Below, one piece after another: positions 50,805-59,290 of a stretch of 64,000 nucleotides of DNA. This DNA is from Streptomyces sp. NRRL S-37 (GTDB taxonomy: Bacteria; Actinomycetota; Actinomycetes; Streptomycetales; Streptomycetaceae). The number at the start of each line of letters is the position of its first letter. Within the stretch, counting starts at the first letter, position 1. The stretch is taken from contig NZ_JOIZ01000010.1 in assembly GCF_000721605.1 (NCBI RefSeq), forward strand, positions 1 through 64,000, written 5' to 3'. Below the pieces are notes generated by a model. It was given only the letters and a program-made list of their open reading frames with translations. It had not been told where the DNA came from and did no database searches. The translations under genes were made by a program, and so were the position numbers.

Positions 50805-50951
50805 GTGCCTCCCCGAGAATGGTCAAAGTGCGTCGAGATCACCATCAGCCGTCTCGTAGCTGTCCACGTGCACCAGGACCTCGACCGCCGCTGCTGCACC
50901 TGGACGCCGATCGCAGAGATCCTGCTCGGCGCCACGAGACCGATTCTGTGA
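50805..50951 (+). CDS. Possible 48-residue protein
   Basis: GTG at 50805, 8 bases after GGGGAG, opens a frame encoding PPREWSKCVEITISRLVAVH, VHQDLDRRCCTWTPIAEILL, GATRPIL. The composition is balanced and unlike the arginine-rich shadows around it. No family recognised. It lies alone between two minus-strand genes. Confidence 0.35.
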   Translation: MPPREWSKCVEITISRLVAVHVHQDLDRRCCTWTPIAEILLGATRPIL

Positions 50952-51046
50952 AGTCGCACTGGAGAGATACTGCTCAAGCGTTATGGGCGGCGGGCATGGC
51001 GATGCTGCCGCCTGCGGCTGTACGCAGGCGGCAGGTGTTCCAGCGA

Positions 51047-51604
51047 TCAGGCGGGGCGGAGGAGCATCGCGTCGTACACGGGGGATTCGGGGGCGTGCTT
51101 GATGCGTCCCATGATCTGGTAGCCCCAGCGGAGATACGCACCGTGCGCCGGCTCGTTGTCGATGATGCAGGTGAGGGTGGTCCAGGGCTGGTCGCGGCGG
51201 CCGGCGATGACGGCGTCGTGGAGGCGGCGGCCAACACCGTGGTTGGCGTGGGCGGGGCGGACCATGAGTTCACGGAGCCAGAAGATCTCTTTGGCCTTGG
51301 CGGCGGCTTGTGCGTCGGCTGGCCGAGCGTCGCCGAGGGAGGTCCACCAGGGCTTGTCGGCGGATAGGGTAACGCCGTGGACGTAGCCGATCAGCTGCCC
51401 GTCGAGGCGTGCCGTGACGGTTTCGAAGCCCGTCATGGTGAACGCGGCATGCAGCCGGTCCGCGTAGGAGGCGACTGAGAAGAACGGATCGTCCGCGTAC
51501 GGCGGGACGTTATAGATCTCGGCGTACGTGTCGATTAGTTCGTCGGCGATCGCCTTGGCCGCGTCCCCGCCGTAGTGCTGGAGAGCGAGGTCGATATCCG
51601 CCAC
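51047..51604 (-). CDS. GNAT-family N-acetyltransferase
   Basis: A 185-residue protein with the acetyl-CoA site in FWLRELMVRPAHANHGVGRR (motif A; NHGVGRRLH), then TLTCIIDNEPAHGAYLRWGY (motif B: N-x-x-A-x-x-x-Y-x-x-x-G). Full GNAT length. ATG at 51604. Lies downstream of the XRE/TPR regulator on the same strand, 26 bases after it. Substrate unknown; could be self-resistance. Confidence 0.8.
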   Translation of the reverse strand: MADIDLALQHYGGDAAKAIADELIDTYAEIYNVPPYADDPFFSVASYADRLHAAFTMTGFETVTARLDGQLIGYVHGVTLSADKPWWTSLGDARPADAQAAAKAKEIFWLRELMVRPAHANHGVGRRLHDAVIAGRRDQPWTTLTCIIDNEPAHGAYLRWGYQIMGRIKHAPESPVYDAMLLRPA

Positions 51605-51630
51605 GGTGTTGGGTTCCCTTCATCGGGTGC

Positions 51631-52995
51631 TTACGCGGTGTATGCGGTGAGACGCTCGGCCATCTCGCGGGCGGGCTGGTGGGCTTTGTGTAGGCTCAGG
51701 CCGTTGCGGACGAGGGTGAGCTGCTTGATGTTGCGGGTGGAGGTCATACCGCCTTCGATCAGCTGCAGGGACTCGTCGACCGCGTGGACGCTGTGGTCGA
51801 GGTCGTGGCCTTGGAGGGCGGCGTAGGCGAGGCGGGCCAGGCACATGCCGCGGTTGCGGGAGCGCGCGATGTCCTGGAGTTGCGCCGAGCGGTCCAGGAG
51901 TTTGACGGACTGCCGGTGCTGTCCGAGGTCGAGGCGGCACATGCCTTCCAGACAGGTGAGTTCGGCCTCGTTGAGGAAGCCGGTCCAGTCGGGATCGCGC
52001 TGGCTGGTGCCGTGTTCGAAGTGGTTCCAGGCCCGCTTGATGGCGTTGCCCGCGGAGATCTCGTCGCCGAGGCGAGCGTGCCCCTGGGCCTCTCGGATGG
52101 CCAGCAGTGCCGCGACGCGGGGCGGCGCGGACCACTCGGTGGCGTGGGCCTGGGCGATGCGGGAGAAGCGGATCGCTTCGCGGGCTTTGCCGAGGTCGAC
52201 GGACTGGCGGGCCATGTTGGACAGGGTGCGGGTGGCGAGGGCGTCGTCGCCGTCGAGCATCGCGGTGTTGAGGGCTTCGGAGAAGAAGACGCGGGCCTCG
52301 GTCTGCCGGTCGGCGTCGTAGCAGAACCACCCGAGCGAGGTCGTCAACTGGCCAGCAATCGCATGGAGTTCCAGGCCGATGGGTTCGCTGTAGGTGCCGT
52401 GGTCGATGAGGTGGTGGAGCCACAGGAGCTGGTTGCGGGCGCCGCGCCACAGCCGGTCGCTGCCGAACTGCTGGTCGAGGGCGTCGAGGTCGTGTGCGGC
52501 GGAGCGGAGGTTTTCCACGTCGTCGTGGCTGACCCGCAGCTCGTCATCGCCTGGTGCTGCCGAGGCGGTGGGGGAGAGCCAGGGCAGGCCGGCGCCGGCA
52601 GCGGAGCCGAGCGCGGCGGCTCCGGTGGCGAAGAGTTGGCGGCGGTTCACTGGATCGTGGGTCTCGAATTCCGTGCGGATGACAGGCGGGACCGGCTCGG
52701 TGACGGCGAGAGTGCTCGGGGCGGTGTCTCCGGTCGGGCTGAAGCCGAGCTCGTGAATCGGTCTGTCGTAGAAGCGTTCTAAGAGTTTGCGGTGGTCGGG
52801 GTGGGGCCACGGAGGAGTATCGCTCTCCCAGCGGCGGAACTGCCGGGGGCTGACGGACGTGCGCTTCGTCAGTTCGCCCGTCTCGTACATCGCCGCGGCG
52901 AGCTTGGTGAGCTTCTCGGCGTTCTGCTCCTGTGTCAGGTGCATGCGTCGGCGCTCCCGCTTGAGGTGGCGGTTACCGCGTGCTGCCTCGCTCAT
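51631..52995 (-). CDS. Streptomyces XRE-type regulator with helical repeat domain
   Basis: A 454-residue protein. The N-terminal HTH (LTQEQNAEKLTKLAAAMYET, RTSVSPRQFRRWESDTP) is followed by a TAT-like hydrophobic linker (RRQLFATGAAALGSAAGAGL) and about 280 residues of TPR-like repeats (ARVFFSEALNTAMLDGDDAL, RTLSNMARQSVDLGKAREAI). Many actinobacterial clusters carry such regulators. It is divergent from the operon starting near 53.2 kb and is the likely controller of it. Confidence 0.75.
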   Translation of the reverse strand: MSEAARGNRHLKRERRRMHLTQEQNAEKLTKLAAAMYETGELTKRTSVSPRQFRRWESDTPPWPHPDHRKLLERFYDRPIHELGFSPTGDTAPSTLAVTEPVPPVIRTEFETHDPVNRRQLFATGAAALGSAAGAGLPWLSPTASAAPGDDELRVSHDDVENLRSAAHDLDALDQQFGSDRLWRGARNQLLWLHHLIDHGTYSEPIGLELHAIAGQLTTSLGWFCYDADRQTEARVFFSEALNTAMLDGDDALATRTLSNMARQSVDLGKAREAIRFSRIAQAHATEWSAPPRVAALLAIREAQGHARLGDEISAGNAIKRAWNHFEHGTSQRDPDWTGFLNEAELTCLEGMCRLDLGQHRQSVKLLDRSAQLQDIARSRNRGMCLARLAYAALQGHDLDHSVHAVDESLQLIEGGMTSTRNIKQLTLVRNGLSLHKAHQPAREMAERLTAYTA

Positions 52996-53076
52996 ACGTC
53001 CCCCGGCGGGAGTCCTCACGTGTGTTCACCCACCGTAGTGGCGGCCTGCATCCGATGGGAGCCGTCGGCCTGATCA

Positions 53077-53116
53077 AAAGGCCGATGACCGGTGAGAAGG
53101 CCGCTAAAAGGCCGAT
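53077..53116 (+). promoter_or_regulatory. Direct repeats upstream of the biosynthetic operon
   Basis: AAAAGGCCGAT occurs at 53077-53087 and again at 53106-53116, 29 bases apart, between the divergent XRE/TPR regulator gene and the operon. A partial AGAAGGCCG lies between. They may be regulator binding sites. Confidence 0.35.
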
Positions 53117-53185
53117 CGAGGGCCGGTTCCCGGACGGCGAGGGGCCGTTGGAAGACCTGGGCACTGGTTCAGCGTGGCGGTGTCC

Positions 53186-53284
53186 TTGAAGCACCGGCCG
53201 CGCACCGTCGCGGTCGCCCCCATGCCGACGAAGGACCCCCACATGCCCGTGTCCGTGATCCTGCGCCCGAAGGCGCCGAGATGA
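53186..53284 (+). CDS. Possible 32-residue leader protein
   Basis: A TTG-initiated frame (KHRPRTVAVAPMPTKDPHMP, VSVILRPKAPR) ends with TGA overlapping the ATG of the ATPase-domain gene (ATGA). Translation is suggested only by the coupling; no strong ribosome site is seen. It could be spurious. Confidence 0.3.
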   Translation: MKHRPRTVAVAPMPTKDPHMPVSVILRPKAPR

Positions 53285-54582
53285 GCGTCACCGTGACCCG
53301 ACGCCCCGAGCCGACCGATGCTCACCCGCGACCGGCACAGCCGGTGACTTCCCGTGAGACGACGCTGGAAGGCACCGCGAAGATGGCCGGATGTGCCCGT
53401 CGGTTCCTGCGGCGCACCGCGACGGCCTGGTCCGTGGAGGTGGACGCCGTCGAGGCGGCCGAGGTGGTCGTCTCAGAGCTGTTCACCAACGCGGTGCAGC
53501 ACGCACAGGCCAAGCGGATTCGTCTGCGCCTGCGCCGCCAGCACGCGCTGCTGCATGTGGAGGTCTTCGACCCACAGCCGCACGGTGAGCTGGTAGCCGC
53601 GCGGCCGGGCCCGGACGCTGAGGACGGCCGCGGCCTGGAGATCGTCGAGGCTCTGTGCCTGCGCTGGGGCCGACGGCCCGATGTCGATCGCTGCGGCTCG
53701 GTGACATGGGCCTGCCTGCCGGCCCCTGGCGCCGAACCGGCTCAGCACGATCGTGCCGCCGACCCGGAACAGCCCTGCGAGGCCGGTAACCTGCCTCGGC
53801 CCGTGGCCACGATGCCCGTACACCCCGCACCTGTGCCATTCCAAGGAGACCTCGTGCAGCCCTCCCCGCCGCCCCCGCCTACGCTCTACGAGTCGTGGGA
53901 GGTACTCGCTGACGGCCTTCACGTCCAGCGCCTCGCCCTGCACCTGCCGCAGCTGCGCGAGCAACTCACCACGCACACAGCGGGGACCGGCATCCGGGCT
54001 TCTGCCTTGGTCGCCCGTCCTGCCGAGGTGCCCACCGCACAGACCTTGGCGCTCATCGACGCGGCTGGCTTGAGTGCCTGGGTAGATCTGCCCGCCGAGC
54101 ACGGCCGGTCCGACGCCGCGGTCAGCCCCTTGGCCGGCGCCGCCGAGGACGTCCACGCCCTGCTTCTGCCCGGCGTCACCGACGACGCGCTGCGCGGCGC
54201 CGTGCGGGCGGTCACCGCCGCCTCGGCCTGGTGGGTCGGCGCCTTCGCCGCCATCCGGCACCTCGGCGTGCACCACAGCAGCCTCACGCCCATCAAGGAC
54301 ACCGTCGGCCCGGACACACTGCGCCAGGCGGTCCGCGTCGTCGCACTCGGCACCGCTCAACGCGTCCTCGCCCACCAGCTGCGGCACGACGCGAGTGAGG
54401 AAGCGGTCCGGCTCGCGTACTGCCGGGCCGTCACCGAAGGAATCGTCATCGAGCCGAAGCTGCCGGCGCTCCTGGAGGAGCTGGGCGAGCTGCGGCTCGT
54501 GGACCTGGTGACCACGTCGATCCCCTGGCGCGGCCGGTTCGCGAAGTACGCCGGAGGCACCGGCGCCGGGCAGGTGGAGTGA
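53281..54582 (+). CDS. HATPase_c (anti-sigma-like) domain in frame with a second uncharacterised domain
   Basis: The 433-residue frame begins MSVTVTRRPEPTDAHPRPAQ. Residues 20-145 are a GHKL ATPase of the RsbW-like actinobacterial type: VEAAEVVVSELFTNAVQHAQ (N box), VEVFDPQP (G1-like), DAEDGRGLEIVEAL (G2-like). From about residue 190 a second, unrecognised domain follows (LYESWEVLADGLHVQRLALH, SSLTPIKDTVGPDTLRQAVR, LRLVDLVTTSIPW). GTG at 53854 has AAGGAG 5 bases upstream and would start the second domain alone, so one fused or two separate products are possible. It is 4 bases before the kinase gene and opens the operon. Confidence 0.6.
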   Translation: MSVTVTRRPEPTDAHPRPAQPVTSRETTLEGTAKMAGCARRFLRRTATAWSVEVDAVEAAEVVVSELFTNAVQHAQAKRIRLRLRRQHALLHVEVFDPQPHGELVAARPGPDAEDGRGLEIVEALCLRWGRRPDVDRCGSVTWACLPAPGAEPAQHDRAADPEQPCEAGNLPRPVATMPVHPAPVPFQGDLVQPSPPPPPTLYESWEVLADGLHVQRLALHLPQLREQLTTHTAGTGIRASALVARPAEVPTAQTLALIDAAGLSAWVDLPAEHGRSDAAVSPLAGAAEDVHALLLPGVTDDALRGAVRAVTAASAWWVGAFAAIRHLGVHHSSLTPIKDTVGPDTLRQAVRVVALGTAQRVLAHQLRHDASEEAVRLAYCRAVTEGIVIEPKLPALLEELGELRLVDLVTTSIPWRGRFAKYAGGTGAGQVE

Positions 54583-54586
54583 GCCG

Positions 54587-55258
54587 ATGCAGAACGCGCG
54601 CAACCCGTTCATCGTCGTCGAGGGCCTGGACGGCACCGGCAAGACCACCTTGCGCAAGGGGCTCTTCCGCCTCTTCGAGGGCCTGTACCGGGTCACCCCG
54701 CTCGCGGTGCTGACCACCAACTTCCTCGACGCATCGGTGGCCGCCGACCTGGTCGAGGGCAAGTACCAGCCGTCCGCCGACAACCAGTACCGCTATCTGG
54801 CCGCGCTCGCCGCGGACAAGCAGGCCACCGCCACCCGACTGATCGCGCCGTCGCTGCCGGCGCGCCCGGTGATCGCGGACCGGTGGCTGCTGTCCGAACT
54901 CGCCTTCTTCGCGGTCAAGCACGACCGGAGCCCGAAGGAGACCTATCCCCACCTCGCCGAACACCTCGGCGTCATCCCCGACCTCACGCTGGTCCTCGAC
55001 ATCTCACCCGAGGCCGCCATGGAGCGGGCCGCCGCCCGCTCGGGCGACGCCACCCGCCCGGACTGGGACGTCCTGGACATCCAGGCCCGCGTCCGGGAGG
55101 TCTACCAGACGGTCACCGCCGAACCCGCCGCCTACCCGGCCCTGGGCCCGGTGGTCCGTATCGACGCCGCCCAGGACCGCGCCACCGTCCTGCACACCGC
55201 CTGGCAGGCCCTCGACCAGCGTGGCCTGCTCCCCGAACTGTCCGAAGGAGCCCAGTGA
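54587..55258 (+). CDS. Thymidylate-kinase-like P-loop kinase
   Basis: A 223-residue protein with P-loop VVEGLDGTGKTTLRKGLF (about 9-26), the ADRWLLSELAFF segment (DR(Y/W) motif) near 97-108, and LTLVLDISPEAAMERAAARS with the lid-like SGDATRPDWD. This is the thymidylate kinase fold. In a biosynthetic operon it more likely phosphorylates a nucleotide or nucleotide-like intermediate than serves DNA synthesis. Its stop overlaps the GTG of the PEP-mutase-like gene (GTGA). Confidence 0.75.
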   Translation: MQNARNPFIVVEGLDGTGKTTLRKGLFRLFEGLYRVTPLAVLTTNFLDASVAADLVEGKYQPSADNQYRYLAALAADKQATATRLIAPSLPARPVIADRWLLSELAFFAVKHDRSPKETYPHLAEHLGVIPDLTLVLDISPEAAMERAAARSGDATRPDWDVLDIQARVREVYQTVTAEPAAYPALGPVVRIDAAQDRATVLHTAWQALDQRGLLPELSEGAQ

Positions 55259-56130
55259 GCACGCACACGGACGTGGACATATCCGCGCTGAAGGACCGCC
55301 TCGCCCAGGCCCGGTTAGCCCGCACGCCCCTGCGCGCCGTCGGCGCCGCGAGCGCGGTGGCGGCCAAGGTCGCCGTGGAGGCCGGGTTCGATGCCCTGTG
55401 GGTGTCGGGCCTGGAAGTCTCCACGGCCCTGGGCCTGCCGGACGAGAATGTGCTCGGCCCCCGCGACCTGACCGACGTCGTACGGGCCCTCACCCGCACC
55501 GCGCCGCTGCCGGTCATCGTCGACGTCGACAACGCCGGCGGCCAGGTCGCCACCGCCCGACGCTTCGCGGACGACCTCGCCCACGCCGGGGCCGCAGCCC
55601 TGTGCCTGGAGGACAGTGCCTATCCCAAGACCAACTCGTTCGCCCTGCACCGCACCCAGGAGCTCGCCAAACCCGTGCTGATGCAGGAACAGTTGGCGGT
55701 GATGCGGGCCGCAGCCGGGCACGAGATGCTGCTCATCGCGCGGACCGAGGCCCTGATCTGCGGCACCGATCTGCCGGAGGCCATCAGCCGGACCCGCGCG
55801 TACGAGCAGGCCGGAGCGGACGCGATCCTGATCCACTCCAAGGACACCACCGGCCGCCAGGCCCTGGCCACCGGCGCCGCCTGGACGGGCGCCGTGCCTC
55901 TGGTGACCGTGCCCACCGCGTTCCCGCACCTGGCACCCCAGCGGCTCGGCGAGGCCGGCTTCGCGCTGGCCATCTACGCCAACCAACTCTCCCGCGCCGC
56001 GCTCGCCGCGATGCGCCAGGTCGCAGCCTCCTTCTCCGCCACCGGCTCCTTCACCGCCGACGGCATCCCGCTCAGCGACGTCGCCGACCTGCTGCAGGTC
56101 GCCGACCCGGCTGCCCGCGCCTGCCTGTAG
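55255..56130 (+). CDS. Isocitrate lyase/PEP mutase superfamily protein, PEP-mutase-like
   Basis: A 291-residue protein aligned by eye with PEP mutase: LWVSGLEVSTALGLPDEN (Asp63 at the position of catalytic Asp58), VIVDVDNAGG (Mg-binding Asp90 and Asp92), LCLEDSAYPKTNSF (119-129), IARTEALICG (Arg163), ADAILIHSKD (His194) and VTVPTAFPHL. PEP mutase forms phosphonopyruvate, the entry to phosphonates. The signature EDK-x5-NS is EDS-x5-NS here: the usual Lys is Ser121. Known mutases and phosphonopyruvate hydrolases keep this Lys, so the reaction may differ. No phosphonopyruvate decarboxylase gene is present. Confidence 0.8.
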   Translation: MSTHTDVDISALKDRLAQARLARTPLRAVGAASAVAAKVAVEAGFDALWVSGLEVSTALGLPDENVLGPRDLTDVVRALTRTAPLPVIVDVDNAGGQVATARRFADDLAHAGAAALCLEDSAYPKTNSFALHRTQELAKPVLMQEQLAVMRAAAGHEMLLIARTEALICGTDLPEAISRTRAYEQAGADAILIHSKDTTGRQALATGAAWTGAVPLVTVPTAFPHLAPQRLGEAGFALAIYANQLSRAALAAMRQVAASFSATGSFTADGIPLSDVADLLQVADPAARACL

Positions 56131-56240
56131 ATGCCGCCGGGCCCTGCTTCACGGACTTCGTCCCGCTCCAACCCCGCACCACCAGCATCCGCCGGGCACC
56201 GGCCGCGGCGGGCTCGACGAGGGAAGGAACACACCGCGCC

Positions 56241-56711
56241 ATGACAGCCCTGCCCCGCATCAGCGTGTCGGTCAAGGCCGCGATCGTCCATCAAGGCCGC
56301 ATCCTGCTCATGTCGTACGACGACCACTCCGGCTTCCACTACAACCTGCCCGGCGGCAAGGCGAAGGCCGGCGAGCCGCTGCGCGACGCCGTGGTGCGCA
56401 AGGTCAAGGACGAGACCGGGCTCCGGGTGCGCACCTCACGGCTGCTGTTCGTCGTCGAGTACGTCCCCGAGCAGTACAACGACGAATTCGGCACCGTCCA
56501 CAAGACCCAGCACAACTTCCTCGCCGAGCTCCTCGACGAGGACACCGCGCCGCGCAAGTCCGACCCGCCGGACCCGATCCAAGTCGGCTTCGAATGGGTG
56601 CCACTCGAGGAGTTCGGGGACAAGTACCTGCTGCCGCGTGTCAACCAGCAACTGCTCAACGCGCTTGCCGGGGACCCGGCCGACCGCGACGTCCTCGTGG
56701 ACCGGTGGTGA
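56241..56711 (+). CDS. NUDIX-domain protein with altered box
   Basis: A 156-residue protein starting MTALPRISVSVKAAIVHQGR. The Nudix box region is GGKAKAGEPLRDAVVRKVKD followed by ETGL: the G, first E and G-L fit GX5EX7REUXEEXGU, but RE is RK and EE is DE. This could weaken metal-dependent hydrolysis or change the substrate. Such proteins hydrolyse X-linked nucleoside diphosphates. It follows the PEP-mutase-like gene by 110 bases and is coupled to the methyltransferase gene (GTGA). Confidence 0.7.
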   Translation: MTALPRISVSVKAAIVHQGRILLMSYDDHSGFHYNLPGGKAKAGEPLRDAVVRKVKDETGLRVRTSRLLFVVEYVPEQYNDEFGTVHKTQHNFLAELLDEDTAPRKSDPPDPIQVGFEWVPLEEFGDKYLLPRVNQQLLNALAGDPADRDVLVDRW

Positions 56712-57400
56712 CCATGCACTCCCGCCCCGCTTCCGTGCTGAACCTCGCCGAACTGCGCGACTGGCTCCTCGATCACCACGGCGACACCGTGGACGCGGAC
56801 CGGCTGCCCGCCATCCGCACCGAACTGGAACACCTCGCCACCCGTCAGGTTGCCGGAGCCGTCGTGGAACTCGGCTGCTACCAGGGTGCCATGGCCTTGT
56901 GGATGCGGGCCGTGCTGGACGCCACCGCACAGCACGAACGCCCCGTCCATGTCTACGACTCCTTCCAGGGACTGCCCGAACGCAGCGAACACGACCCGGA
57001 GCTGTTCCCGGCCGGATCCCTGCGCGCCGAGCCGGAGCAGGTGCTCGCCCTGCACGACCGCTGGGGCCGCACCCCGCCCGTGATCCACCCCGGCTGGTTC
57101 GCCGACACCCTCCCCGACCAGCTGCCCGACCGGATCGCCTTCGCCTACCTGGACGGCGACTACTACGACTCCATCCACACCTGCCTGACCGCCTGCGTTC
57201 CCCGAATGGCCCCGGGCGGCACGCTGATCGTCGACGACTATGCCGACCTGGAGGCGAATCCGAAGGCGTGGAACGGACTGCCTGGCGTCAAAGCGGCCTG
57301 CGAGGACTACTTCCGCACGCCGTCGCCGCTGGAGGTCATCGTCGGCGCTGGCGACCTGGCCTTCGGCCGCTACACCGCGCCAGCGAGGGCGGAGCAGTGA
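56708..57400 (+). CDS. TylF/MycF-type O-methyltransferase
   Basis: A 230-residue SAM-dependent enzyme. GAVVELGCYQGAMALWM is the SAM-binding loop, HVYDSFQGLPE the second strand, and AYLDGDYYDSIHTCL with LIVDDYADLEANP the metal-binding Asp residues typical of TylF/MycF sugar O-methyltransferases. The start is GTG at 56708 (GTGA overlap) or ATG at 56714. In this operon it may methylate a sugar-like or other hydroxylated intermediate. Confidence 0.82.
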   Translation: MTMHSRPASVLNLAELRDWLLDHHGDTVDADRLPAIRTELEHLATRQVAGAVVELGCYQGAMALWMRAVLDATAQHERPVHVYDSFQGLPERSEHDPELFPAGSLRAEPEQVLALHDRWGRTPPVIHPGWFADTLPDQLPDRIAFAYLDGDYYDSIHTCLTACVPRMAPGGTLIVDDYADLEANPKAWNGLPGVKAACEDYFRTPSPLEVIVGAGDLAFGRYTAPARAEQ

Positions 57401-58341
57401 GCGGCATCTCGGCGGCCCCGCTGCTCGTGACCGTGCCCGGCGCGGCCGACCCCGTGGTGCTCAGGCGGCACCTTCCCGGCTGCGTGATCCGCGAGATCGA
57501 CTCCCTCGACACGGCCGACCTGAATCTGGCCGCCCGCGCCGAGGTGCTCGTGCTCAGGTCGGGGCACCGGCTCAACGTCGAGCGCCTGACCCGGTGGCCG
57601 AAACTTCGACATGTGATTCGCGCCGGGTCGGGGCTGGACGGCCTCGACGTCGAAGCCCTGGCCGCACGCGGCGTCACCGTGCACCGCAACCCGGCCCCGG
57701 CCGCCGACGCGGTCGCCGAATGGGCGCTGGCCGCACTGCTCGGCCTCGCCCGCCGAATTCCGTACGGGCACGCCACTCTGCTCAGGGGGCAGCACACGAA
57801 GCAGCAGTGCCTCGCCCCGCCGATCTCCCGTATGAGGGTGGCGATTTGGGGTGCCGGCCCCGTCGGTCGGGCCTGCGCCACCACGCTTGCTCCGTACGTC
57901 GACGAGATCGCCTTCGCGGCCCGGCCCAGCCTGCCCGACACCCTGCCCGCCCGCCCCGGCCACGAGCTGCCGACGTGGGCGGACGCCCACGTCGTGGCGC
58001 TCCCGCTCACCGGCGAGAACCGGCGCCGGTTCGGTCCCGAGTTCCTTGCCACGGCACGCGAGCGGCGCCCGCTGCTGATCTGCGTCGGCCGACTCGGCAC
58101 GCTCGACGTCGACGCCTGTCTGCGCGCGCTCGCCGATGACCGGCTGGGCGGTCTCGCCCTCGATCCCATCGAGACGACGGACCTGCCGCTGTGGCCCGCC
58201 GTCACCACACCGGGACCGCTGAACCTTCTCGCTACCCCGCACATCGGCGCCCAGCGCCACGACGTCCGCGAAGCCCTCGACCGCTGGGTTGCCACGACGG
58301 CAGCCGGTGCCCTGACCAGTACAGAAAGGATGGTCCGATGA
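57397..58341 (+). CDS. D-isomer-specific 2-hydroxyacid dehydrogenase-like protein
   Basis: A 314-residue protein. LRHVIRAGSGLDGLDVEALA and GVTVHRNPAPAADAVAEWAL match the substrate-domain and hinge regions; MRVAIWGAGPVGRACATTLA is the NAD-binding fold; LLATPHIGAQRHDVREAL contains the catalytic His (PHIGA). The Arg of the family is likely that in LICVGRLGTLD. It should reduce an alpha-keto acid; with a PEP-mutase-like enzyme upstream, phosphonopyruvate is one possible substrate (inference). GTGA and ATGA overlaps couple it on both sides. Confidence 0.8.
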   Translation: MSGISAAPLLVTVPGAADPVVLRRHLPGCVIREIDSLDTADLNLAARAEVLVLRSGHRLNVERLTRWPKLRHVIRAGSGLDGLDVEALAARGVTVHRNPAPAADAVAEWALAALLGLARRIPYGHATLLRGQHTKQQCLAPPISRMRVAIWGAGPVGRACATTLAPYVDEIAFAARPSLPDTLPARPGHELPTWADAHVVALPLTGENRRRFGPEFLATARERRPLLICVGRLGTLDVDACLRALADDRLGGLALDPIETTDLPLWPAVTTPGPLNLLATPHIGAQRHDVREALDRWVATTAAGALTSTERMVR

Positions 58342-59255
58342 GCACGACACCGTGGCTACGCGAGCGCTTGAAAGTCGCCGAGCAGGCCGCCGGCACCCTG
58401 GCTAAGGAGTTCTTCGGCGCCGACGTGTGGCTGGTGGGCGCGCTCGCCGAAGGACTGGCCCACAGGCAGAGCGACGTGGACCTGCTGCTGATCACCCCCG
58501 AACCGGTGGCCGCACCCGGATCCCGCCTCCTGGGCGGCATCCGCGTCGATGTACGGGCGGAGACCGGGCAGACCGTGAATGAGTGGCGACGGCTTCTCGA
58601 CGCGTTCGCCGTGACCCGCGAGGACATCGCCACTTTCCGCACGGTCCGAGAACGGCTCGGCGACCTCACCCTCCTGCGCACCGCCCGCCCGCTCACACAC
58701 GTCTGCGACGAGGCGAACCCCTGCGAGATCCTGCTCCCCGAGCAGCGGGTCACCTATCAGCGGTGGGCACTTGCGGACCGCTGCGAGGCCGCGGCGAGCC
58801 TGTCCGAAGACCTCCTCGGCCTCGCCCAGGCGGGCCTGTACCCGCACGCCGACCTGGTGTGGGACCAGCTCGCCCGCGTCGTCGCCCAGGCCGAGACCGT
58901 CGCCGCCGGCGCCCCATTGCTCGGCGAGAAGTGGCTGCCCAGCCTGCTGAGCAAAGATGACGCTGACCGGTTCAGGCCCGTGCCCGCGTTGCCCGAGCCG
59001 CGTTGGCTGAGCGCTGCCGCGCACAGCCCCTTCTTCGCCTCCGTCCAGGCCCGCCTCGCCGACGCCCTGCTCGCGCTCTGGCCCACCAACGCCGAGCCGG
59101 AGCCGGTCGACGAGGCGGGGCTCGGCGGCTTCGGATGGCTGCCGCAGCGATACAGCGACGGCTGGTTCCTGCGCCGGGGCGATGTCCGCGTTCCGCTCAC
59201 CGACGGCCGGATGCGCGCCTGGCAGCACTCCGCCGCACGGCGCGCCCGCACCTGA
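58338..59255 (+). CDS. Nucleotidyltransferase-domain protein
   Basis: A 305-residue protein. WLVGALAEGLAHRQSDVDLLLI (about 31-52) is the pol-beta-type nucleotidyltransferase motif (G[S/A]...G...SDxD), and IRVDVRAETGQTVNE supplies the third acidic residue. The C-terminal 180 residues are helical. It should transfer a nucleotidyl group to a small molecule or protein; activation of a phospho- or phosphono-intermediate is a possible role here. Start ATG overlaps the dehydrogenase stop. Confidence 0.75.
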   Translation: MSTTPWLRERLKVAEQAAGTLAKEFFGADVWLVGALAEGLAHRQSDVDLLLITPEPVAAPGSRLLGGIRVDVRAETGQTVNEWRRLLDAFAVTREDIATFRTVRERLGDLTLLRTARPLTHVCDEANPCEILLPEQRVTYQRWALADRCEAAASLSEDLLGLAQAGLYPHADLVWDQLARVVAQAETVAAGAPLLGEKWLPSLLSKDDADRFRPVPALPEPRWLSAAAHSPFFASVQARLADALLALWPTNAEPEPVDEAGLGGFGWLPQRYSDGWFLRRGDVRVPLTDGRMRAWQHSAARRART

Positions 59256-59290
59256 AACCCATCCGCCCACCCGCGGCCGGGGAGGCCCCG

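Noticed and set aside
50711..50977. 88-codon minus-strand frame
   Set aside because: Arg/Ser-rich, no ribosome site; the opposite-strand frame at 50805 is more protein-like.
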